This document shows positions 52,995 through 62,268 of a stretch of 64,000 nucleotides of DNA, one piece after another. The notes below the pieces were generated by a model. The model was given only the letters and a program-made list of their open reading frames with translations. It was not told the DNA's origin and made no database searches. Position 1 is the first letter of the stretch, and every line of letters starts with the position of its first letter. Made by a program: the position numbers and the translations under genes. The DNA is from CAVRQM01 sp963732775 (GTDB lineage Bacteria > Pseudomonadota > Alphaproteobacteria > Acetobacterales > Acetobacteraceae), in contig CAVTAR010000001.1 in NCBI GenBank assembly GCA_963732775.1, positions 186,001-250,000 on the forward strand, in the 5' to 3' direction.

Positions 52995-54133
52995 CAGAGT
53001 GGCCGCAGGGCGGTGCTCCGCTGTCACGCCGCCGCGCGCTGAAAGGCGCAGCAGGGACGCTCGCCTGCGCGCGCGCGGCCCAAGCGCAGGATGGGTTGCG
53101 CGACCTCGCCGGCCAGCGCCTTCGCCCCACGCAACCTGCCCGCCGCCTGGTGCTTGGCGATGGACGGATGATCTATGCCCTGGCGCTGTTGGGCGGTGCC
53201 GAGCTGCTGCGCCGGATCGTGGGCTGGCAGAACGACTTCCCCCTGCTCGCACCTGCCAGCCACGCCGCGTTCACCGCCGCCTTCCCGTTCCTCCGCGACG
53301 TCGTCCCGATCGGGCAGACATCCGAGCAGAGCGTCAGCGTCGAGCGCATCCTGGACCTTCGGCCCGACCTCGCGATCTTCGGGCTGATTGGTCACGGCCC
53401 GCTGCCGGGCGGCCCGGTGCACCAACAACTTGAAGCGGCTGGCGTGGCCGTTGCCTTCGTCGATTTCGCCTTGCGGCCGCTCGACAATACCGCATCGAGC
53501 ATCTGTCTGCTGGGTGATCTGTTGGGCTACCCGGACCGTGCGGCAGGCTATGCCACCTGGTTCCAGGCGCGGGTTGCGCGCGTGCGCCAGCGCGTGGAGG
53601 CGTTGCGGGCCTCGACGCCGCCGACGGCGTTCATCGAGTTGTTGCCGCTCGTCTGGCCGTCGCCGGGCCACACCGCGGGGCGCGGCAGCATGGCCGACCT
53701 GATCGAGGCGGCGGGCGGGCGCAACATCGCCGCCCACAAGCTGCCGGGGGCGTTCGGAGAGATCAGCCAGGAATACCTGCTGACGGCGCAACCCGACGTC
53801 TATATCGCGACCGGGAACCGGCCGCCGGGCATCGTGCTGGGGCCGGGCGCCACGGGCGCCACGGCGTCGTCCGGGCTGTCGCGCGTCTTGGACCGCCCGG
53901 TCGTGCAGGCTCTGCGCGCCGTGGCAACCGGTCGCGCCCACGCGCTCTGGCACGACTTCCACGATTCGCCGTTCACGGCGGTGGCGCTCGAGGCGATCGC
54001 TCGCTGGCTCTGGCCGGGCCGGCTGGACGACATCGACCCCGGCGCCTCCTGGCCCGAGCTGCACGCGCGCTTCATGCCCATCCCCGAACACGGCACCTAC
54101 TGGCTCGATGCGCCCGCGCCCGCACGCACCTGA
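52991..54133 (+). CDS. ABC transporter periplasmic binding protein, iron-siderophore/cobalamin type
   Basis: The ~380-residue protein has a Tat-like signal (LSRRRALKGAAGTLACARAA) and a class III binding fold: VLGDGRMIYALALLGGAELL, VSVERILDLRPDLAIFGLIG, FIELLPLVWPSPGHTAGRGS and PDVYIATGNRPPGIVLGPGA. Such proteins capture ferric siderophores, heme or cobalamin for FecCD importers. The permease and ATPase genes follow with overlaps. No TonB receptor is in view, so the ligand stays open. Confidence 0.85.
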   Translation: MTEWPQGGAPLSRRRALKGAAGTLACARAAQAQDGLRDLAGQRLRPTQPARRLVLGDGRMIYALALLGGAELLRRIVGWQNDFPLLAPASHAAFTAAFPFLRDVVPIGQTSEQSVSVERILDLRPDLAIFGLIGHGPLPGGPVHQQLEAAGVAVAFVDFALRPLDNTASSICLLGDLLGYPDRAAGYATWFQARVARVRQRVEALRASTPPTAFIELLPLVWPSPGHTAGRGSMADLIEAAGGRNIAAHKLPGAFGEISQEYLLTAQPDVYIATGNRPPGIVLGPGATGATASSGLSRVLDRPVVQALRAVATGRAHALWHDFHDSPFTAVALEAIARWLWPGRLDDIDPGASWPELHARFMPIPEHGTYWLDAPAPART

Positions 54134-55193
54134 CTTTGCGTTGCGCGACAGCAACCTCGTCGACGGTTTTCGACGGTTGCGACTGCGCCGTCTCGGCATC
54201 GTCGCGGCGCTGGCCGCGGGCGCGCTGGTGGCGTTGGCGCTCGACCTGTCCACGGGACCGGCGCACCTGGCGCTCGATCGCGTGCTGGCCACCCTCGCGC
54301 GTCCTGGCATCCGTGCCGGCGCAGCGACCGCGGTGGATCATGTCATCGTCTGGCAGCTGCGCCTGCCGGTGGCGGGCATGGCCGCACTGGTCGGCGCGGC
54401 GCTGTCCGTCGCCGGGGTGGAGATGCAGGCGATCCTGGGCAACCCGCTCGCCAGCCCCTTCACCATGGGCGTCTCGTCCATGGCCTCGCTGGGGGCGGCA
54501 ACCGCCATCGTGACCGGCTTCGCCATCCCCGGCCTGCCCGGCGCCGCAGCGATCAGCCTCGCCGCGTTCGTCTTCGCGGCTGTCTCCCTAGGGGTACTGT
54601 GCCTGCTGGTGGACGCGGGCGCCGCGTCGGCCGAGAAGCTGACGCTGTTCGGCGTGGCGCTGGTGTTCAGCGGCAATGCCGCGGTGACGCTGATCGCCTT
54701 CATGGCGACCCAGGATACGCTGCAGCAATTGCTGTTCTGGACGCTCGGCAACGTCGCCCGCGCCACGCCCGACCGCACGCTGCTGATGGCCCTCGTCGTG
54801 GCAGCGACCGTCCCGTTCTCGCTGGCCGCGGCGGACGACCTCACCGCCCTTCGTCTGGGCGAGCTGCGGGCCCGCAGCCTGGGCGTGGATGTCCGGCGGC
54901 TGCGGCTGGGGTCGCTGCTGCGCGTCAGCCTGCTCGCCGGCACGGGGGTGGCGCTGGTGGGCGTGATCGGCTTCATCGGCCTGGTGGGCCCGCACATCGC
55001 GCGCCGCCTGGTCGGCGACGACCACCGCCTGCTGGTGCCCGCCGCCGCGCTCGTGGGCGCGATGCTGCTTTCGCTCGCCTCGAGCGTCGGCAAGTCGGCT
55101 GTTCCCGGCGTGCTGATCCCGGTCAGCATCGTCACCGCCTTCGTCGGCATCCCGGTGTTCGTGGCGTTGCTGCTGTGGGCCCGCGGGCGGTGA
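54108..55193 (+). CDS. FecCD-family ABC permease (iron-siderophore/cobalamin import)
   Basis: The 361-residue protein has about ten membrane segments and FecCD motifs: RLPVAGMAALVGAALSVAGV, EMQAILGNPLASPFTMGVSS, LLFWTLGNVARATPDRTLLM and VGVIGFIGLVGPHIARRLVG, including the ATPase-coupling loop. It overlaps the binding-protein gene by 26 bases and the ATPase gene by four. Confidence 0.92.
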   Translation: MRPRPHAPDFALRDSNLVDGFRRLRLRRLGIVAALAAGALVALALDLSTGPAHLALDRVLATLARPGIRAGAATAVDHVIVWQLRLPVAGMAALVGAALSVAGVEMQAILGNPLASPFTMGVSSMASLGAATAIVTGFAIPGLPGAAAISLAAFVFAAVSLGVLCLLVDAGAASAEKLTLFGVALVFSGNAAVTLIAFMATQDTLQQLLFWTLGNVARATPDRTLLMALVVAATVPFSLAAADDLTALRLGELRARSLGVDVRRLRLGSLLRVSLLAGTGVALVGVIGFIGLVGPHIARRLVGDDHRLLVPAAALVGAMLLSLASSVGKSAVPGVLIPVSIVTAFVGIPVFVALLLWARGR

Positions 55194-55993
55194 GCGGCGC
55201 GCCGATGCTCGACATCGAGAACCTGCATGTGCGGCGCGGTCGTGCTGAGGTGATCCGTGGCGTGACCCTCCCGCGAGTTGCCGGCGGCAGCGTGGTCGGC
55301 GTGATCGGCCAGAACGGCGCCGGCAAGTCGAGCCTGCTGCAGGCGGTGGCTGGACTCCTGCCCGCGGTGGGCAGCGTGCGGCTGGATGGCGCGGAACTCG
55401 CTCCGGCGTCGCGAGCCAGGCACGTGGCCTACATGCCGGACATCCCGCTCGCGGCGGCCGAGCTGACAGTGGTCGAGGCGGTCCGCGCCGGCCTCGCGCG
55501 ATCCCGACAGGGCGACCTCGGCCTGCGCGCGGTCGCACGCATCCTGGACACGTTCGAAATCCGTCATCTCGGCTTGGCGCAGCTTGCCACGCTGTCGGCC
55601 GGCGAACGCCAGCTCGTCAGCCTCGCCCAGGTCTGCGCCCGCCAGGCCAGCGTCGTGCTGCTGGACGAACCGACCAGCTGCCTCGATCTGCGCAACCAGC
55701 TCGTGGCGCTGGAGCGCGTCCGCAGCGATACGCGGTCGCGCGGCTGCGTGACCCTGATGGCAATGCACGACATCGGCCTCGCGGCGCGTTTCGCGGACCG
55801 CATCGCGGCGCTCGCGAACGGCGTGCTGGCAGCGTTCGGCACGCCGGAGGAGACGCTGACGCCAGCACTGCTGGAGTCCGTCTACGGCATCGAGGGCGCG
55901 CTCGTGCGCGGCCCCGACGGCGATATCCTGGTGTGCGTGCGGCGAGCCTTGCCAGCCGCCGCCGCGCGGCAGGCCTCGCTGGCCGTCCCGTAG
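55190..55993 (+). CDS. ABC transporter ATPase of the iron-siderophore/cobalamin importer
   Basis: The ~267-residue protein has Walker A IGQNGAGKSSLLQAV, signature LSAGERQLVSLAQVC and Walker B VVLLDEPTSCLDLRNQ. The H-loop is in LMAMHDIGLAARF. It drives the FecCD-type permease. GTG 55190 overlaps the permease stop; ATG 55205 is an alternative start that begins MLDIENLHV. The signature has LSAGE where LSGGQ is common. Confidence 0.9.
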   Translation: MSGAPMLDIENLHVRRGRAEVIRGVTLPRVAGGSVVGVIGQNGAGKSSLLQAVAGLLPAVGSVRLDGAELAPASRARHVAYMPDIPLAAAELTVVEAVRAGLARSRQGDLGLRAVARILDTFEIRHLGLAQLATLSAGERQLVSLAQVCARQASVVLLDEPTSCLDLRNQLVALERVRSDTRSRGCVTLMAMHDIGLAARFADRIAALANGVLAAFGTPEETLTPALLESVYGIEGALVRGPDGDILVCVRRALPAAAARQASLAVP

Positions 55994-56049
55994 GCAAGGC
56001 CCGCGGCCTCCCGGGCGGCTTGGGCGGAGGGCAGCGAGCCTCGGGGTCC

Positions 56050-57057
56050 TCAGCCGTCCAGCAGCGCCATGGCCACCGCCGGCGCGCACTCGGCGGCGTG
56101 GGCGGCGCCGTCGACCGCCGGCAGCAGCGCGAAATCCCGCACCTCGCGGCCGAGCCGCTCCGCGAGCCGCGCCACCACCAGCCGCCCGGCGCCCGCCGCC
56201 ACCAGGGGCGCTGCTGCCGGCACCGTCCCCCGCGAGAGCACCTGCATCGCCGCGTCAATCAGCTGGCGCAACTGCGCCTCGGCGAACCAAGCCGCGAGGG
56301 CGCGCCACGCCGCCGCGTCCGCGTCGGCGGCGTCATGGCCCACCATGCGGGCAAGGCGCGTCCGTGAGGCGGCCGCGGTCTTCGCCTGCCCGTCCGCGGT
56401 CGCCAGCAGGTCGGCGCCGTCCGGCAGTTCGTCGAGCAAGCGATAGAGGTCCGCCGTGGTGGCGAACATCTCCCGCGCCGGCGTGGTCCAGCCGCCGCCG
56501 AAGGGCACGCGGTCGGCCAGCGCCATCAGCGGCGTGCGCACCAGGCCGGTGTAGACCAGCTCGCCGGCGGCCAGGCGCGCGGCATCGGTGAAGCCGTGCG
56601 GGCGCGGGGCGCCGCCGGCGACCGGCACGAGGTCGGTGGTGGTCGAGCCCATGTCCACCACAAGGCCCGCTTGGACAGTCCGCGCGACCAGGGCCGCGGT
56701 CGCGTGCCAGTTGGCCGAGGCGATGGCTTCGGCGTGGCGCGCGGCCTCGCCGGGGGCGACCAGGCCGGCCGGCGTGTAGAGGCGCAGCGGCGCGATCGCG
56801 CCGGCGAGGATGCCGGCGATCTGCGCGACGCCGGTGGCGCGGTCGGGGAAGATGTCGGCGAGCTCGCCGGTCATGGTCGCCGCGTGCCGCTCCGCCGGGC
56901 CGAGCAGCGCCAGCGCCTCGGCCAGCGCTGCGTGCAGGCGGTCGAGGCCGAGCCAGAGCGGGCACGGGAGCTGGATCACCCGCGCGATGCGCGCATCCTC
57001 GGCCAGCGCGGCCTTCAGGTGCGCGCCGCCGATGTCCCAGCCGATGACTCGACTCAT
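56050..57057 (-). CDS. Hydantoinase/oxoprolinase-fold protein of H4MPT-linked C1 metabolism (MfnF-like)
   Basis: The 335-residue protein begins VIGWDIGGAHLKAALAED, an actin-like ATPase phosphate loop, followed by TMTGELADIFPDRATGVAQI and GLVVDMGSTTTDLVPVAGGA. This matches the H4MPT-linked C1 pathway protein family that includes MfnF. MfnF joins aminomethylfuran diphosphate to tyramine glutamate in methanofuran synthesis. It fits with MfnB- and MfnE-like genes 14 kb upstream. It is divergent from the HisA-like gene, with only 24 bases between starts. Confidence 0.82.
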   Translation of the reverse strand: MSRVIGWDIGGAHLKAALAEDARIARVIQLPCPLWLGLDRLHAALAEALALLGPAERHAATMTGELADIFPDRATGVAQIAGILAGAIAPLRLYTPAGLVAPGEAARHAEAIASANWHATAALVARTVQAGLVVDMGSTTTDLVPVAGGAPRPHGFTDAARLAAGELVYTGLVRTPLMALADRVPFGGGWTTPAREMFATTADLYRLLDELPDGADLLATADGQAKTAAASRTRLARMVGHDAADADAAAWRALAAWFAEAQLRQLIDAAMQVLSRGTVPAAAPLVAAGAGRLVVARLAERLGREVRDFALLPAVDGAAHAAECAPAVAMALLDG

Positions 57058-57081
57058 GCGCAGGGCCTATGGGTGGATGGC

Positions 57082-57786
57082 ATGGAGATCGTCCCGGTGC
57101 TCGACGTGATGGCGGGGCAGGTGGTGCGCGGGGTGGGCGGCCGGCGCCACGCCTACGCGCCGTGGCACAGCCCGCTCGGCGGCGCGGCCGACCCCGGCCG
57201 GACGCTCGATGCGCTGCTGCGGCTGTGGCCCTTCCGCGCCGTGTACGTGGCCGACCTCGATGCCATTGCCGGCCGCCCGCCGGCGGACCTCGCGTGGCTC
57301 GCGCGGCCGCTGCTGGCGCGCTGGGTCGACCCCGGCATCGGCGAGCTCGGGCGCGCCGAGGCCTGGCTCGAGGCCAACGCTGGCGCGCACCTGGTGCTCG
57401 GCAGCGAGTCGCAGCGCGACGTGTCCTGCCTCCGCGCGCTGCGACGGCACCCGCGGGTCGTGCTGTCGCTCGACTTCCGCGGCGCCACGTTCCTCGGGCC
57501 GCCCGAACTGCTGGACGACCCCGGCCTGTGGCCGTCGCGCGTGGTGGCGATGGCGCTGGAGCGGGTCGGCGAGGCGCTCGGCCCGGATTTTTCGCGCCTG
57601 GCGCAGGTGATCGGGCAGGCGGGCGGGCGCAGGGTCTACGCGGCCGGCGGGGTGCGGGATGTGGCCGATGTGCGGGCCTTGTCGCTGGCGGCTGCGGCGG
57701 GCGCGCTGGTCGCGAGTGCGCTGCACACCGGCGCGCTGGGCCGCGAGGCGCTGGCCGAGATGTCGGCCGGCGGGCCGGAGGGCTGA
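57082..57786 (+). CDS. HisA-like TIM-barrel protein of the H4MPT gene set
   Basis: The 234-residue protein begins MEIVPVLDVMAGQVVRGVGG, then FRAVYVADLDAIAGRPP, HPRVVLSLDFRGATFLGPPE and VYAAGGVRDVADVRALSLAA. This is a HisA/HisF-type phosphate-binding barrel. Such HisA homologues occur beside H4MPT genes in methylotrophs and methanogens, where a cofactor role is suspected. It is not the histidine enzyme by context, as no his genes are near. GTG 57073 is an alternative start. Confidence 0.78.
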   Translation: MEIVPVLDVMAGQVVRGVGGRRHAYAPWHSPLGGAADPGRTLDALLRLWPFRAVYVADLDAIAGRPPADLAWLARPLLARWVDPGIGELGRAEAWLEANAGAHLVLGSESQRDVSCLRALRRHPRVVLSLDFRGATFLGPPELLDDPGLWPSRVVAMALERVGEALGPDFSRLAQVIGQAGGRRVYAAGGVRDVADVRALSLAAAAGALVASALHTGALGREALAEMSAGGPEG

Positions 57787-57847
57787 CCCCAGGGTCTCCC
57801 CCGGGGCCCGCCGGAGATCAGCCCGCCGGAGATCAGCCCGCCGGAGC

Positions 57848-58358
57848 TCAGTTCGGCGCGAACGGGTGCTTCGCGGTGTCGCGCTTGGAGACGACTTCCT
57901 GGGCGCTCGGCTCGCCGCGGATGGCGCGCGCGATGGATTCCTTGGTGGCCTGGTAGTTGTAGTCCTGGATCTTCTTGTCGTCCTCGGCATCCCAGTGGAT
58001 GAACACGCCGACGCAGATGAACAGGTCGTCGGCCTCGTCGGCCGGGATCACGCCCTCGGCCACGCTGTCGGCGACCGCCTTGGCCACCCCGTGCTGCGCC
58101 GGGCCGAACATCTGCACCGCCTGCTTGGCGCCCTTGATCGTCACCTTGTTGAACAGGATCGTGTTCGGCTTGCACAGCAGGTTCGGCGCGACCACGGCGA
58201 GCAGGCTGGTGAAGCCGTCCTTGTTGTTGGTCAGCGCGTTGCAGAACGCGCGTCTCCGCCGCGCTGCCGCGCGGGCCCATGATGAGGTCGATATGCGCGA
58301 CCTCGTTGCCGTCGCCGACCAGCGATTCGCCGACCATCACCTTGGTAATCTTCGCCAC
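57848..58358 (-). CDS. fae: Formaldehyde-activating enzyme Fae, one frameshift
   Basis: Fae condenses formaldehyde with H4MPT to methylene-H4MPT, the entry step of the pathway. The N-terminal part reads AKITKVMVGESLVGDGNEVA, then HIDLIMGPRGSAAET, with the catalytic His. The rest, in the next frame, reads FCNALTNNKDGFTSLLAVVA, PNLLCKPNTILFNKVTIKGA and GVIPADEADDLFICVGVFIH, and ends HPFAPN. Dropping one extra base near 58245 gives ETAFCNAL, and 511 bases (3n+1) fits. The ~170-residue length matches Fae. GTG 58358 is the start. Confidence 0.93.
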
Positions 58359-58454
58359 TGGCGTTCTCCCACATTGCTGAGCGCGGCCATTGCTGGCGCG
58401 GGCGGAACTAATCACCATCGCTTCGCTCCCGCAAGATGCCCCGTCTAGCGACCT

Positions 58455-59305
58455 CTAGCCATGCCCTGGAGCCGCGCCCTGGAGCCGAGCCGCGAACAGC
58501 GTCGCGACGGTCAGGTCGGCACTGGTGCCGGGGTTGATCGCGCGCGCCTTGAGCGCAGGCGTCCCAGGCGAGCAGGATTGCGGCCGCCGCTGCCAGATCG
58601 CGATGGGCGGCCAGCATGTCGGCCGCCTCGGCCTGGACGCCGGCGGCGACGGCGGCGCCGTGCTTGCGCACGATGTGGCTGTCGGGCCAGGCGGCCATGA
58701 AGCGCAGGTGCAGCCGCGTCGTCGCCCACGGTCCCGGTCCGGCCGCTTCCAGCGTCGGCAGGCCGAGGTCGAAGATGCCGGCGAACCCCGTGGCCCACTC
58801 GCGGGCGATGCTGTCGCGGTCGGCGGCGGCGGCCATGGCGACCGAGAGCGGCACCGTGGCGGGTACCCGGACGTCGTGCGCCGGGGCCTCGCCGAGCCCG
58901 CCGGGGGCGGCCAGCGCGATCGCCGCGAAGGTTGCCGCCGCGTCCTGCATCGTCGCCGCCGCGAGGACCGCGCCGACTGCGCCCCGCAGGTCGACTGCGC
59001 CCCGTAGGTCGTCTGCGCCGCGCTCGGCCGCCGCCGCGAGCGGGGCGCACAGCAGCACGATGCCGAGGTTGGTGTTCTGCCCCACCGCCGCCCGCGTCGC
59101 CGTTACGGCGCCGAGGATGCGCTCGCCCGAGGCTCGCCCCCGGCGCGCAGAGCGGCCCGGCAGAGATCGCCGCGCTGCGCTCGAAATCGGCCGCCGTCAT
59201 GCCGTGGCCGGCAGCGTGGACATGGACGTTGCCGGGCTTCAGCGCTGCCAGCTCGTCGGCGCAGGCGGCCCGGTATGCGGCCGCGATGCTCAGAGGCGCG
59301 GGCAC
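58455..59305 (-). CDS. CitG/MdcB-like protein of the H4MPT gene set, frame-disrupted
   Basis: Pieces in three frames give a ~283-residue protein: IAAAYRAACADELAALKPGN, VHVHAAGHGMTAADFERSAA, then GQNTNLGIVLLCAPLAAAAE, FDLGLPTLEAAGPGPWATTR, and the end ARAINPGTSADLTVATLFAA. This matches the triphosphoribosyl-dephospho-CoA synthase (CitG) family, whose homologues lie in methylotroph H4MPT clusters and probably transfer a ribosyl phosphate group during cofactor synthesis. Frame changes are near 58555 and 59110. The N-terminal end overlaps the ATP-grasp gene. Confidence 0.78.
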
Positions 59306-60176
59306 GCGGCCACCGCCGCGCTGGATGACCGTGGCGGCGAGATCGCACGTCGGTCACGTCCTGCAGGCCGCGCCAGCCCGGCATGGAGTTCACCTCCAGC
59401 AGCCACGGCGCGCCGTCGCGGTCGCACAGGATGTCGCGCCGGCGATCGCCGCGCCGACGCATGCCGCGGCACGCACGGCGAGGGCGCGCCATCTCCGCAG
59501 GAGGGGCGAACCGTTCGGCCCGGCCACCGCGGCGCAGGTTGGTGATCCAGCTCTCCGCGCGCCGCGTCATGGCCGCGACCACGTCGCCCGCGACCACCAG
59601 CAGGCGGTGGTCGCGGAAACCGCCTGGTGCCGGCGCCACGAAGCGTTGCAGGTAATAGACGCCGCCCACGTCCTCTGGCGTCGGCAGCGCATCGGGCACG
59701 TCGACCAGCACCAGCCCGCGCCCCTGCGCGCCGAACAGCGGCTTGCACACGAGCGGGCCGGCGCCGGCCTCGCGCGCGACGATGGCCTGCGCGCGGCCGC
59801 GCGCCCCTCGACGGTCCAGCTCGGCGGCGTCGGCAGCCCGGCGCGGGCCAGCAGGAAGCTGGTGGTGGACTTGTCGACGCAGCGCTCGATGGCGCGCGCA
59901 TCGTTCAGCACCGGCACGCCGAGCTCGCGCAGCGCATGCAGGAGGCCGAGCCGGCGCGTGACCTCCTCGAAGCTGCCGCCGCCGATGGCGCGCACGAGCA
60001 CCGCGTCGGGCAGGTCGTCCGCGAAGCCCGGGAGCGCGAGGCCGGAGGGCGTGCGCAGTGTCGAAGCCGCAGGCGGCGAGGCGCAGCGGGGACAGCGCCA
60101 CGCCGGCTGCCACGGCGGCGGCCGCTAGCCGGTCGGCGTGCCAGTCGAAGTCGTCGATGGCCAGGGCGAGGCGCAC
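59290..60176 (-). CDS. RimK-like ATP-grasp protein of the H4MPT gene set, frame-disrupted
   Basis: The start RLALAIDDFDWHADRLAAAA is followed in other frames by VRAIGGGSFEEVTRRLGLLH, ALRELGVPVLNDARAIERCV and DKSTTSFLLARAGLPTPPSW. The ATP-grasp core is AGAGPLVCKPLFGAQGRGLV and APWLLEVNSMPGWRGLQDV. The fold ligates amino acids to carboxylates. In methylotroph clusters such proteins are thought to add the side chain of H4MPT. At least three frame changes are visible between 59340 and 60060. The C-terminal frame is uncertain, so 59290 is an estimate. GTG 60176 is the start. Confidence 0.75.
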
Positions 60177-60182
60177 GCCTCG

Positions 60183-61150
60183 TCACCCCGCGAACGAGGC
60201 ATCGAGCAGCCCCGGATCGAGGCGTCCGGCGTGAAAACTCTCGCCGGTCTCGATCGCGGTGACGATCACCTCGGCCGGGCTGAACAGCATCGGGTCGATG
60301 GCGTAGAAGTCGCCCTTCAGCCGCGCGGAAGATGTCGGCGAACGGGCGGCCGTAGTCGCGCGAGCCCGCTGGCGGGCAACGCCTCGGCCAAGCGCGCGGG
60401 CCTCCGCGGCGGGGCCGGTGACGAACAGGTGGACCCGGCCGCCGAAGATGATGGCGTCGTTGGTGCGGCCCATCGCGGTGACGAAGTCCGGATGCGGCGG
60501 CGGCAGCGGCGCGGTGCCGAGCCCGTCCAGCACGCGGTCGAGCGGGAAGGCCAGCTCGTGCGACCTTGTGCAGCGCCACCTCCAGCACGCGCGCGACCAC
60601 CTGCACGCTGCCGGCGAGGCTCTGGGTCGGCGCGTAGACGATGGCGAGCGCGACCGGGCGCCACGCCGCAGGCCGCGGCGACCCTGGCCACCACGGCGGC
60701 GGGCGGCGGCGCGGCGCTCTCCAGCACCAGCACGGCGTGCTCGGCGGTGTCGCGATAGCGGCAGCTCGTCGAACAGCGCCTCGGTGCGCGCGAGCGCCCG
60801 CGCCGGGCCGGAGCCGAGGGCGAAGAACCTTTCGCCTTCCGCGAGAGCTCCAGCCCGGCATACTGGCTGGCCAGGCAGGCCAGCACGGGCCGCGAGCTGG
60901 CCACCGTGACGCTCCAGGGCCAGCGCGGCAAGGTGGCGTCCGGGCCGACCCGCACCGTCCCGAGCCCGCCCATGCAGATCTCGGCGAGGCGCACGCCGGC
61001 CGCGATGCCGCCCGGGTGCGCCGCCCCGGCGTCGACCAGCCACTCGCCGCTGTCGCCCCGCCGCACCCCGATGCGCAGCGCCTCGGCGTCGGCCGCCATC
61101 GCCTCCAGCAGCCGCCAGCCGGCGGTGTTGACGCTGACGCCGCTGCTCAC
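60183..61150 (-). CDS. mch: Methenyltetrahydromethanopterin cyclohydrolase Mch, heavily frame-disrupted
   Basis: Mch hydrolyses methenyl-H4MPT to formyl-H4MPT. The N-terminal part reads SVNTAGWRLLEAMAADAEAL, HPGGIAAGVRLAEICMGGLG and TLPRWPWSVTVASSRPVLAC. Other frames carry EGERFFALGSGPARALARTE, LPLS..TAEHAVLVLESA, VARVAAACGVAP, ELAFPLDRVLDGLGTAPLPP, TAMGRTNDAIIFGGRVHLFV and GDFYAIDPMLFSPAEVIVTA. Together these cover the ~322-residue family from end to end. At least five frame changes lie between 60330 and 60850. The GTG start overlaps the upstream ATP-grasp stop. Confidence 0.88.
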
Positions 61151-62268
61151 GACGCGGCGATCCGCGCGAGGATGCCGGCGGTGCGCTCGGCCACCAGGGC
61201 GCAGGCCTCGTCGCCCGCCTCGCCCTGCACCAGCACGGTGCACAGCGGGTGGCCCGCCGCCACGGGCCGCCCAGCCGGCTCGCGGTCGGCGGCCCAGTCC
61301 GGCCAGACGAAGCCGTGCGGCACCACGGTCGCGCGCGGCGTGTAGACCACGGCGGCCGCACTGGCGCCGGGGAACGCCGGCGGCGCGTCGGGCAGCCGGC
61401 CGGCGCAGGCCTCGACGTGCAGCCGCAGCAGCGCCGGATGGGCGAACACGTCGAGGCTGGCGCCGGGACGCGGGTTGATCTCGATCATGTGGAACCCGTC
61501 ATTGGTGAGCAGAAAATCCGCGCTGTTCAGGCCGCGCAGCCCGGCCGCCTCGGCCACCGCGACGGCGGCGCGGCCCATCGCGCCGTGGTGGCGGCTCGGC
61601 GGCGCCGGGCGCACGGCGCCGGCATAGCGGAACGGCGCGCCCGCTTCGCCGGTGGACCACTGCGCCGAGAAGCCCAGCAGCAGGCAGCGCGCGCCATCGC
61701 CGAGCAGCAGGGCCGAGACCGCCGCGCCCGGCACGCGCCGCTGCCAGTAATCGCGCGGGGACGCGGCCTCGGCGTCCTCCGCCGGGGCGACATGCTCGCC
61801 GCCCGACGCGCCGGCACGCTTGCGCAGCCAGTCCGCGCGGGGCTGGGGTGCGACGGAAATCTCCGGATGCGGCACGCCGAGGCCGCTGCACAGCTCGGCC
61901 AAGCCCCGCGGGTGCTTGGTCCGCGCCACCGTCGCGGCGTCGTTGCCCAGCAACCCGTGCGCCTCGCCGAGCCGGCGCAGCAGCTCCGGGCGGTGCTCGA
62001 AGCCGCTGCCGTAGACGAGCCCGAGCGGCGCCGCGCCGCGCGCCAGCTCGGCGAGCGTTGCCGGCAGCGACGCCGCCGCGAGGCCGTGCGCGAGGTCGCC
62101 GCGGGCGCGCCGGTGGCGGCCGGACAGGGCGCGGGTGTCGTCGTCGCCGAACAGGTCGGCCACCAGCGGCACATAGCCGGAGCGGCGGGCCGCAGCCGCC
62201 AGCGCGCGCCCGGACAGCGCGGCGATCAGCAGGGCGGCGCCGGGCGCGGGCGTCGCCGCATCAGGCAA
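61147..62268 (-). CDS. ATP-grasp protein of the H4MPT gene set (second copy, intact)
   Basis: The 373-residue protein has a Rossmann-like N-terminus (AALLIAALSGRALAAAARRS), then PLGLVYGSGFEHRPELLRRL, and the ATP-grasp end GLRGLNSADFLLTNDGFHMI and EINPRPGASLDVFAHPALLR. ATP-grasp proteins at this place, between mtdB and mch, are a known feature of methylotroph clusters. The likely role is an amide or ester ligation during H4MPT synthesis. The TTG start overlaps the mtdB stop by eight bases. Confidence 0.82.
   Translation of the reverse strand: MPDAATPAPGAALLIAALSGRALAAAARRSGYVPLVADLFGDDDTRALSGRHRRARGDLAHGLAAASLPATLAELARGAAPLGLVYGSGFEHRPELLRRLGEAHGLLGNDAATVARTKHPRGLAELCSGLGVPHPEISVAPQPRADWLRKRAGASGGEHVAPAEDAEAASPRDYWQRRVPGAAVSALLLGDGARCLLLGFSAQWSTGEAGAPFRYAGAVRPAPPSRHHGAMGRAAVAVAEAAGLRGLNSADFLLTNDGFHMIEINPRPGASLDVFAHPALLRLHVEACAGRLPDAPPAFPGASAAAVVYTPRATVVPHGFVWPDWAADREPAGRPVAAGHPLCTVLVQGEAGDEACALVAERTAGILARIAAS

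Noticed and set aside
57082..57786. Call as histidine-biosynthesis HisA
   Set aside because: No other his genes are nearby; its neighbours are H4MPT genes, where divergent HisA homologues are regular members.
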